A DNA stretch of 9,272 bases from an uncultured Oscillospiraceae bacterium (GTDB lineage Bacteria > Bacillota > Clostridia > Oscillospirales > Acutalibacteraceae). Positions 1-5,884 of this stretch are shown one piece after another. The notes under the pieces were generated by a model. It saw nothing but the letters and a program-made list of their open reading frames with translations. It was not told where the DNA came from and searched no databases. The translations under genes were made by a program, and so were the position numbers. The stretch is taken from positions 1 to 9,272 of the forward strand of contig URPG01000063.1 in the NCBI GenBank assembly GCA_900549675.1, given 5' to 3'. Numbering within the stretch: the first letter of the stretch is position 1; every line of letters begins with the position of its first letter.

Positions 1-67
1 ATAAGTGATATAGGCGAATAAAGTTTAAGCTTATATCAATTTTCTCACAATAGAAAGGATTTGCATT

Positions 68-1012
68 ATGACACATTTAGTTGAATTTCCTAAACTGGGA
101 ATAGAATTAACAGTAAATGAAACTGTATTTACAATAGGTACCTTTGAAATCAAATGGTATGGTTTGTTAATCGGAATTGGTTTTATGCTGGCTATATTAT
201 ATGCTTTTAAAAATGCAAAAAAAATGAACATTAATGAAGATCATCTTTTAGATGTTATAATCTTTGGGATGATTGGCGGTATTGTAGGCGCAAGGTTATA
301 CTATGTCGCTTTCTTTCCGGGTGATTTATATCGGAACAATCCGATGGAAGTCTTTCAAATCCGTGATGGCGGATTAGGTTTTTATGGTGGATTGATTGGT
401 GCACTGCTTGCGGCTATCATTGTTGCCAAAATAAAAAAAATGAATGTCCTTGCTCTGTTAGACATAGTATCTCTCGGTTTTTTAATAGGACAAAGCTTTG
501 GACGCTGGGGAAATTTTACCAATCAAGAAGCTTTTGGCGGACCAACGGATTTACCTTGGGGCATGATGAGTGATAACACCAAATTGTTTGTAGACGGAAC
601 GGTTCATCCTTGTTTTTTATATGAATCACTTCTTTGTGCAATTGGTTTTGTTGTTCTGCATTTCTTTACACAAAAATTCCGAAGATATGATGGACAAACC
701 TTCTTGCTTTATTTGGTTTGGTACGGCATTTCTCGTTTCTTTATTGAAAGTACCCGTACAGACAGTTTAATCGTGGGTTCTTCTGAATTGAAAGTATCAA
801 TGGTTGTTTCTGCTGTTTTGGTAATCGTTTCTTTAATTATATTGTTTGTCTGCCGTCATCGTACTGTGTTAACAGGTATCGGGAGTCCCGATGTTATGCA
901 AGCTGCAAAAGTTTCTGACGATGATGAGTACAGTACTATTTTTCCGGATGAAAAAACAGATGAAATTCAGAAAAAACTTGATGATGATAATAACGATACC
1001 AATATAGATTGA
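68..1012 (+). CDS. lgt: Prolipoprotein diacylglyceryl transferase
   Basis: Integral membrane enzyme that moves a diacylglyceryl group from phosphatidylglycerol to the lipobox cysteine of prelipoproteins, the first step of lipoprotein maturation. The 314-residue product has several hydrophobic segments (about 31-46, 62-82, 103-120, 127-142, 183-200, 211-226, 243-262). The family signature is at residues 145-157 (GRWGNFTNQEAFG), followed by PWG at 163-165. DGGLGFYGG (100-108), HPCFLYES (180-187) and the RFFIESTR segment ending at R230 also fit; R230 probably corresponds to the essential R239 of E. coli. ATG is preceded by AGAAAGGA (52-59) at 8-nt spacing. Oddities: a tyrosine (Y106) stands where E. 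coli has H103, T151 replaces the usual aliphatic residue of the signature, and residues 263-314 form an acidic tail beyond the usual family end. First gene of the visible operon, 11 nt before folD. Confidence 0.97.
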   Translation: MTHLVEFPKLGIELTVNETVFTIGTFEIKWYGLLIGIGFMLAILYAFKNAKKMNINEDHLLDVIIFGMIGGIVGARLYYVAFFPGDLYRNNPMEVFQIRDGGLGFYGGLIGALLAAIIVAKIKKMNVLALLDIVSLGFLIGQSFGRWGNFTNQEAFGGPTDLPWGMMSDNTKLFVDGTVHPCFLYESLLCAIGFVVLHFFTQKFRRYDGQTFLLYLVWYGISRFFIESTRTDSLIVGSSELKVSMVVSAVLVIVSLIILFVCRHRTVLTGIGSPDVMQAAKVSDDDEYSTIFPDEKTDEIQKKLDDDNNDTNID

Positions 1013-1013
1013 T

Positions 1014-1018
1014 AGGAG
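1014..1018 (+). promoter_or_regulatory. Ribosome binding site that sets the folD start
   Basis: AGGAG lies 5 nt upstream of ATG 1024 and just after the lgt stop (1010-1012). A TTG at 1009 is in frame and would add five residues, but this Shine-Dalgarno sequence would then sit inside the coding region. ATG 1024 also gives the typical FolD N-terminus (MAKIINGK). Confidence 0.85.
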
Positions 1019-1023
1019 ATATT

Positions 1024-1884
1024 ATGGCTAAGATTATCAATGGAAAAGAAGTGGCCGGTCATCTGAGAAACGAAATAGCCGTGGAAGTTCAGAGGCTTAA
1101 AGAAAAGGGAATTATTACAGGATTGGCTGTAATTATTGTAGGAGATGATCCCGCTTCAAAAATCTATGTTCGTAATAAAAAGAAGGCTTGTGAAGAAGTT
1201 GGAATCTTTTCAGCTGAATTTGCTTTGCCGAAAAATACAACACAAGAAGAACTGATAGCATTAATTGAAACATTGAATCAAGATTCATCTATACATGGAA
1301 TTTTGGTGCAATCACCATTGCCGGAAGGTTTGGACGAAGGGGCTGTGGTCAGTATGATTACTCCTCAAAAAGATGTAGATGCTTTTCATGCGGAGAATGT
1401 GGGGAAAATCATGATAGGAAATTTTGCATTTCTTCCGTGTACTCCTGCTGGTGTAATGGAATTGATTCATGCAACAGGAACAGCAGTAGACGGAAAAAAT
1501 TGTGTGGTAATAGGGCGCAGCAACATTGTCGGCAAACCAATGGCAATGCTTTTACTGCATGAAAATGCAACGGTTACAATTTGCCACAGCCGTACCCGAA
1601 ATATAAAAGAAATTTGCAGTAAGGCCGATATTTTGGTTTCTGCTGTCGGGAAAGCGAATTTTGTGACCGATGATATGGTAAAACAAAATGCTGTCGTGAT
1701 TGACGTCGGCATGAATCGAGATGCCAATGGTAAGCTTTGCGGTGATGTTGATTTTGAATCTGTAGAAAAGAAAGCTGCTTATATCACGCCTGTTCCAGGA
1801 GGAGTAGGTCCTATGACCATTACAATGCTGTTGAAAAACACTGTAATGGCTGCTAAAATTCAGAATCAAATCAAAGACTTTTGA
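1024..1884 (+). CDS. folD: Bifunctional methylenetetrahydrofolate dehydrogenase / methenyltetrahydrofolate cyclohydrolase
   Basis: Cytosolic enzyme that interconverts 5,10-methylene-THF, 5,10-methenyl-THF and 10-formyl-THF with NADP(H), supplying one-carbon units for purines and formyl-Met-tRNA. The 286-residue product has the usual family length. The catalytic N-terminal domain shows Y48 and K52 in YVRNK, Q96 in VQSPLP, and D119 in KDVDAF, matching Y50, K54, Q98 and D121 of the E. coli enzyme. The nucleotide-binding domain has GRSNIVGKPMAMLL (164-177), and the C-terminal signature PGGVGPMT is at 258-265. An alanine follows KDVD where glycine is common, a minor change. The start is taken at ATG 1024 rather than the in-frame TTG 1009. 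The gene lies 11 nt after lgt and 7 nt before dxs; its stop codon overlaps the dxs ribosome binding site. xseA, xseB and ispA, common between folD and dxs in Clostridia, are absent. Confidence 0.97.
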   Translation: MAKIINGKEVAGHLRNEIAVEVQRLKEKGIITGLAVIIVGDDPASKIYVRNKKKACEEVGIFSAEFALPKNTTQEELIALIETLNQDSSIHGILVQSPLPEGLDEGAVVSMITPQKDVDAFHAENVGKIMIGNFAFLPCTPAGVMELIHATGTAVDGKNCVVIGRSNIVGKPMAMLLLHENATVTICHSRTRNIKEICSKADILVSAVGKANFVTDDMVKQNAVVIDVGMNRDANGKLCGDVDFESVEKKAAYITPVPGGVGPMTITMLLKNTVMAAKIQNQIKDF

Positions 1885-1891
1885 GGATATT

Positions 1892-3787
1892 ATGGCAAAT
1901 ATATTAGAACAGCTGCATTCATCCTGCGATGTTAAGAAATTAACAGAAGATGAACTTTGTCAGCTATGTGAAGAAATGAGAACCACCATTATTGATACCG
2001 TTGCAAAAAACGGCGGACACCTTGCCTCTAACTTAGGAGTGGTGGAACTTACTGTTGCTTTGCACCGGGTGTTTAATTTACCGCAGGACAGTATTGTTTG
2101 GGATGTAGGACATCAGTCTTATCCTCATAAACTGTTAACTGGGCGTTATGAGCAATTTTCTACCATTCGTACAGAAGGCGGGTTATCAGGCTTTCCTTCC
2201 CGGGAAGAAAGCCGCTATGATCCTTTGACTTCGGGACATGCGAGTACCTCTGTTTCTGCCGCATTGGGCATTGCAGAAGCAAATTTTATACAGGGAAATG
2301 ATGATTATAGCATAGCTGTGATTGGAGATGGTGCATTAACAGGAGGCTTGGCTTATGAAGGCATGAATAACGCTGGACGGGCGAGGAGAAATTTAATTGT
2401 CATTTTAAATGATAATACAATGTCTATTTCTAAAAATGTAGGTTCAATCGCAAGACATCTTACCTATATTCGTACAAGACCCAGTTATATTCATATCAAA
2501 AGGAATTTGGAAAATACCGTTAGTAAAATTCCTTTAATTGGAAAATCATCACTTTTTCTTTTGAAAAAACTCAAGAATGGATTAAAAAATTTCTTCTATA
2601 AATCAACTTTATTCGAGGATATGGGATTTACCTATTACGGTCCTTTTGACGGCCACTCGATAAAAGACTTGACAAGGATTTTAAATACGGTAAAATTAGT
2701 GAGAAAGCCTGTTTTAGTTCATGTCGTGACTAACAAAGGAAAGGGCTATAAATATGCTGAAAAGTCACCTGCTGAATATCACGGACTTTCTTCCGGATTA
2801 GATATTGAAACAGGAGAAAAAGGGAATTCAAGTAGAAGTTTTTCAGATGTATTCGGGAATACACTTTGTGATTTAGCAGCAAATAATGAATCGATTTGTG
2901 CCATAACAGCGGCGATGAAAGACGGTACAGGTCTTTCATCCTTCAAAGAAAAGTATAAAACCAGATTTTTTGATGTCGGTATCGCAGAAGAACACGCTGT
3001 TACTTTTGCCGGAGGAATGGCCGCCAAAGGCAGTCTGCCTGTATTTGCTGTCTATTCCACTTTTTTACAGCGTGCTTATGACCAGTTAATTCATGATATC
3101 GCCATTCAAAAAACGAAAGTCGTCTTGGCGATTGATCGGGCAGGCATTGTTGGAGAAGACGGTCAAACGCATCAAGGAATTTTTGATACGGCGTATTTAC
3201 AGAGTGTTCCCAATGTCACGTTGTATTCTCCCAGTTATTTCAGTGAATTGGAAATGCAGCTTGCACATTTAATAGAAAAAGGGGAATATCTTTGTGCAGT
3301 TCGTTATCCCAGAGGTATTGAATTGTATAAGCCAAAATATTTTTGTACAACAGCTAAACCTTATCAAATTTATGGCAACAAAAATGCTTTCATCACTATC
3401 GTTACCTATGGCCGTCTATTTTCCTTTGCAGCAAAGGTTATGGAAGAATTAACACACCGTGGCTTTTCTGTAAATCTTTTAAAACTCAATCGCATTATTC
3501 CCATTGATTTAGAAGCTGTTAAGAAAATTAGAGAGGCAGAAAGCGTATTCTTTTTTGAAGAAGGTGTCCAGAACGGAGGCATAGGTGAACATTTTGGCTA
3601 TCTTTTGCAAACGAATGGGTTTAATGGTAATTTTATTTTAAAAGGGATTGAAAATCCTATAATTTCACATGCACCCATGTTTCGGATTTTAGAAGAGTTG
3701 GGACTGAACGCAGAAGGCATGAAAAAAACAGTTTTAGAGTGGTATGCTCAAAAGGAAGTAGGAGATAAGCTTGAAAAAAAGGCTTGA
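1892..3787 (+). CDS. dxs: 1-deoxy-D-xylulose-5-phosphate synthase
   Basis: Thiamine-diphosphate enzyme that condenses pyruvate with glyceraldehyde 3-phosphate to DXP, the entry step of the MEP isoprenoid pathway and a precursor for thiamine and pyridoxal. The 631-residue length is typical. Visible motifs are GGHLASNLG (41-49, with H43), DVGHQ (71-75, H74), SGHAS (114-118) and the ThDP motif from GDGALTGG (145-152) to LNDN (172-175). The pyrimidine-binding domain has IAEEHAV with catalytic E366 (E370 in E. coli) and DGQTHQG (423-429). The C-terminal transketolase-like domain has FFFEEGVQNGGIGEHF (553-568). The start ATG follows GAGGA (1883-1887), which overlaps the folD stop. The last 17 nt overlap tlyA in another frame. 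A near-consensus promoter-like sequence lies inside the gene at 2669-2696. The isoprenoid gene ispA, often upstream, is not here. Confidence 0.98.
   Translation: MANILEQLHSSCDVKKLTEDELCQLCEEMRTTIIDTVAKNGGHLASNLGVVELTVALHRVFNLPQDSIVWDVGHQSYPHKLLTGRYEQFSTIRTEGGLSGFPSREESRYDPLTSGHASTSVSAALGIAEANFIQGNDDYSIAVIGDGALTGGLAYEGMNNAGRARRNLIVILNDNTMSISKNVGSIARHLTYIRTRPSYIHIKRNLENTVSKIPLIGKSSLFLLKKLKNGLKNFFYKSTLFEDMGFTYYGPFDGHSIKDLTRILNTVKLVRKPVLVHVVTNKGKGYKYAEKSPAEYHGLSSGLDIETGEKGNSSRSFSDVFGNTLCDLAANNESICAITAAMKDGTGLSSFKEKYKTRFFDVGIAEEHAVTFAGGMAAKGSLPVFAVYSTFLQRAYDQLIHDIAIQKTKVVLAIDRAGIVGEDGQTHQGIFDTAYLQSVPNVTLYSPSYFSELEMQLAHLIEKGEYLCAVRYPRGIELYKPKYFCTTAKPYQIYGNKNAFITIVTYGRLFSFAAKVMEELTHRGFSVNLLKLNRIIPIDLEAVKKIREAESVFFFEEGVQNGGIGEHFGYLLQTNGFNGNFILKGIENPIISHAPMFRILEELGLNAEGMKKTVLEWYAQKEVGDKLEKKA
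2669..2696 (+). promoter_or_regulatory. Possible internal promoter within dxs
   Basis: TTGACA (2669-2674), a 16-nt spacer and TAAAAT (2691-2696) give a perfect -35 and a -10 with one mismatch, in the sense direction. If active it would start near 2703 and transcribe tlyA-nadK-argR-recN without a complete dxs. The match may be chance, since it lies in coding sequence (about residues 260-268 of Dxs) and the DNA is AT-rich. Confidence 0.35.
3760..3764 (+). promoter_or_regulatory. Ribosome binding site that sets the tlyA TTG start
   Basis: AGGAG inside the end of dxs lies 6 nt upstream of TTG 3771. It supports a TTG start and a translationally coupled, overlapping dxs/tlyA junction. The first in-frame ATG (3846, residue 26) would delete much of the S4 domain. 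Confidence 0.8.
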
Positions 3788-4577
3788 TGTTTTGGTTTTT
3801 GAAAAAGGTTTGACACAAAGCCGAGAGCAGGCAAAAGCTGTTATCATGTCAGGCTTAATCTATGTCAATAATCAGAAATACGATAAACCAGGTGAAACAA
3901 TAGATGAAGATTCTCTGATTGAATTACGCGGGAAAAAACTTCGCTATGTCAGCCGCGGCGGTCTGAAACTAGAAAAAGCAATGGAAAATTTTCCGATTGA
4001 CATAAGTGGAAAGATTTGTATGGATATAGGAGCCTCTACAGGCGGTTTTACAGATTGTATGCTGCAAAATGGAGCTAAAAAAGTTTATGCGGTTGATGTT
4101 GGCTATGGTCAACTCGCGTGGAGTTTGCGAACAGACGAACGCGTGATTAATTTAGAACGAACAAACGCCAGATATCTTACGGAAAAAGAAATACCAGAGG
4201 AGATTTTTTTGACTTCAATAGATGTATCATTCATTTCTTTAACTAAAATTCTCCCTGTAATTCATGAATTATTGCAAGAAAACGGTTATGCTGTTTGTCT
4301 GATTAAACCTCAGTTTGAGGCAGGCAGAGAAAAGGTCGGAAAAAAAGGGGTTGTTCGCGATAAAAATGTACATGTAGAGGTCATTGAACGAATCCTTACT
4401 TTTGCTGTTTCGGTTGGTTTTACTGTCGGCGCTTTAACTTTTTCTCCCGTAAAAGGCCCTGAAGGTAATATTGAATATTTGGTTTGTCTGAAAAAAGATA
4501 AAAAGCCTATTGCGTGGGATAACTTAATGCTGACCAAAAAAATAGTAGAGTCTTCTCATGAAGAATTAGGCGGTTAA
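3771..4577 (+). CDS. tlyA: TlyA family 2'-O-ribose rRNA methyltransferase (hemolysin A family)
   Basis: SAM-dependent methyltransferase family. Mycobacterial TlyA methylates 16S C1409 and 23S C1920, and the 'hemolysin' name is historical. The 268-residue product starts with an S4 RNA-binding domain (about 3-60), followed by the linker SRGGLKLEKA. An FtsJ/RrmJ-like Rossmann domain follows, with SAM motif DIGASTGGFTD (85-95) and acidic D109 in the VDVGYGQL segment. The catalytic tetrad K66, D151, K179, E235 has exactly the spacing of K69-D154-K182-E238 in the M. tuberculosis protein. The start is TTG, supported by AGGAG at 6-nt spacing and the family N-terminus KKRLDVLV. It overlaps dxs by 17 nt and ends 1 nt before nadK, the usual neighbour. 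Target nucleotides in this organism cannot be read from sequence; some bacteria have a type that modifies only 23S RNA. Confidence 0.93.
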   Translation: MKKRLDVLVFEKGLTQSREQAKAVIMSGLIYVNNQKYDKPGETIDEDSLIELRGKKLRYVSRGGLKLEKAMENFPIDISGKICMDIGASTGGFTDCMLQNGAKKVYAVDVGYGQLAWSLRTDERVINLERTNARYLTEKEIPEEIFLTSIDVSFISLTKILPVIHELLQENGYAVCLIKPQFEAGREKVGKKGVVRDKNVHVEVIERILTFAVSVGFTVGALTFSPVKGPEGNIEYLVCLKKDKKPIAWDNLMLTKKIVESSHEELGG

Positions 4578-4578
4578 C

Positions 4579-5409
4579 ATGAAATTTACGATAATTACCA
4601 ATTCGGAAAAAGGTAATGCAAAATATTGCACAGATTATTTATTTTCTGCTTTAGGGCAAACAAATGCAGAGATTGTAATGCATGAATATATTTATCAGGA
4701 TATTGATTGTCTTTATAAAGAGGATATTCAATCCAGCGATGTGATTATTGCTGTTGGCGGGGATGGAACGATTATCCATACAGCTAAAACGGCGGCTCGT
4801 TTGGGTAAACCAATTTTAGGGATTAATGCCGGACGCTTAGGCTTCACAGCGGGTTTAGAGGCAAATGAATTGATCTTGATTAAGGACTTATTAAACAATA
4901 GTTACAAAGTAGAAAAAAGAGCTATGTTGTCTGTCAAAATAGAAAATAATAATAAAATTACTGAAAAATTTGCTTTAAATGATGCTGTAATTTCAAGTGA
5001 ACCTTTCAAAATAATGGATTATCGCATGTCAATTGCGGAAAACAAGCGTTATCATTATCGGGCAGATGGCGTTATTTTATCGACACCGACAGGTTCAACC
5101 GCCTATTCGCTTTCTGCGGGGGGACCTGTCGTGGAGCCCACAATGAAAGCCATGATTTACACACCGATTTGTCCCCATTCGCTTTTAAACCGCAGTGTGA
5201 TATTTGATGCATCGACACAATTAACTTTAGATACCAGAGGTAATCAAGGGGAGGCCTATCTTACAATTGATGGAGAAGCTCCTATTTTAATCCATTCTGA
5301 TACAACACTGCTGTTTTCTCTGGCAAAATTAGAGGCAAATTTTATCCGTTTAAACCAACGGAATTTTTATGATACTTTAAATGAGAAAATTATTCGTTCT
5401 GTTCAATGA
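4579..5409 (+). CDS. nadK: NAD kinase (ATP/polyphosphate-dependent NAD+ kinase)
   Basis: Cytosolic kinase that phosphorylates NAD+ at the adenosine 2'-hydroxyl to make NADP+. The 276-residue product has the family's GGDGT motif (60-64), NAGRLGF (83-89), the NDA motif (134-136), DGVILSTPTGSTAYSLSAGGP (163-183) forming the second conserved block, and ICPHSL (197-202). The C-terminal part contains LTIDGE (228-233). Length fits bacterial NadK (about 260-300 residues). ATG 4579 comes one base after the tlyA stop. The ribosome binding site is only a modest AGGCGG (4568-4573) within the tlyA end, so translation is probably coupled to tlyA. The order tlyA-nadK-argR-recN is a recurrent Bacillota arrangement and supports the call. 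Confidence 0.97.
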   Translation: MKFTIITNSEKGNAKYCTDYLFSALGQTNAEIVMHEYIYQDIDCLYKEDIQSSDVIIAVGGDGTIIHTAKTAARLGKPILGINAGRLGFTAGLEANELILIKDLLNNSYKVEKRAMLSVKIENNNKITEKFALNDAVISSEPFKIMDYRMSIAENKRYHYRADGVILSTPTGSTAYSLSAGGPVVEPTMKAMIYTPICPHSLLNRSVIFDASTQLTLDTRGNQGEAYLTIDGEAPILIHSDTTLLFSLAKLEANFIRLNQRNFYDTLNEKIIRSVQ

Positions 5410-5411
5410 CT

Positions 5412-5419
5412 AAGGAGGG
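5412..5419 (+). promoter_or_regulatory. Strong ribosome binding site of argR
   Basis: AAGGAGGG, close to the full anti-16S complement, lies 5 nt before ATG 5425 in the 15-nt gap after nadK. It is the best Shine-Dalgarno sequence in the operon and suggests that ArgR is translated independently of nadK. Confidence 0.8.
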
Positions 5420-5424
5420 TTGGA

Positions 5425-5880
5425 ATGAAAACACGCCGACATGCTAAAATTCTTGAAATCATAAAAGAAATAGATGTTGATACGCAAGAAGAGTTACTCA
5501 AATACTTAAGGGACGCGGGTTATGATGTTACACAAGCCACTGTTTCAAGAGATATTAAAGAACTTAGACTGATTAAAACACTTTCACGAAATGGAAAATA
5601 TCGATATTCTACAGGTAATGAATCCGCAGGTGACATTTCTTCTAAATTTTATTCATTATTTGCTGATTCAGTAAATTCCGTTGAATCAGCCCAAAATATG
5701 GTGGTCATCAAAACACCTACCGGTATGGCGCAAGCCGTATGTGCCGCCATGGATTCAATGCCGTGGCAAAATTTCATCGGCACTTTAGCCGGAGATGATA
5801 CGATATTTATTGTTTGCCGAAATGAAGCTGCTGCATTGGAAACACAAGAAGAGTTCAGAAAATTAATTGCAAACAGGTGA
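5425..5880 (+). CDS. argR: Arginine repressor/activator ArgR (AhrC family)
   Basis: Hexameric DNA-binding protein that senses L-arginine and controls arginine biosynthesis and catabolism genes. The 151-residue product has normal length. The N-terminal winged helix-turn-helix (about 1-65) contains TQATVSRDIKEL with the recognition residues S41, R42, D43. A hinge around 66-75 leads to the C-terminal oligomerisation and arginine-binding domain. This has KTPTGMAQAVCAAMD (96-110) and GTLAGDDTIFI (119-129); D124 and D125 form the pair that contacts arginine. It sits between nadK and recN with no arginine gene nearby, as is common in Bacillota, so the location says little about its regulon. Its stop TGA is part of the recN ribosome binding site. 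A weak ARG-box-like sequence lies just upstream at 5383-5396. Confidence 0.96.
   Translation: MKTRRHAKILEIIKEIDVDTQEELLKYLRDAGYDVTQATVSRDIKELRLIKTLSRNGKYRYSTGNESAGDISSKFYSLFADSVNSVESAQNMVVIKTPTGMAQAVCAAMDSMPWQNFIGTLAGDDTIFIVCRNEAAALETQEEFRKLIANR
5875..5880 (+). promoter_or_regulatory. Ribosome binding site that sets the recN start
   Basis: AGGTGA overlaps the argR stop codon and lies 4 nt before ATG 5885. An in-frame TTG at 5867 would add six residues but lacks a site at proper distance and would put this one inside the gene. ATG 5885 gives the normal RecN N-terminus (MLSQLFINKIAVIE). Confidence 0.8.
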
Positions 5881-5884
5881 CATT

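Noticed and set aside
1..21. Six codons ending in TAA (ISDIGE) that could be the tail of an upstream gene.
   Set aside because: Too short to show coding character or to match any family; another frame also closes within the first bases, so no call is possible.
1009..1023. TTG 1009 as the folD start.
   Set aside because: It would overlap the lgt stop and place the AGGAG inside the gene; ATG 1024 has proper spacing and the typical N-terminus.
1467..1869. Antisense open frames of 86 and 105 codons over folD.
   Set aside because: They lie wholly within a strongly conserved folD, have no ribosome binding site and their translations look like low-complexity shadow sequence.
2730..3027. Two antisense open frames over dxs.
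   Set aside because: Both mirror conserved Dxs coding sequence and show no start signal or recognisable domain.
3809..3840. TTGACA near the start of tlyA.
   Set aside because: No acceptable -10 hexamer occurs 15-19 nt downstream.
5867..5884. TTG 5867 as the recN start.
   Set aside because: It lacks a suitably spaced ribosome binding site and adds residues not expected before the MLSQLFI start.
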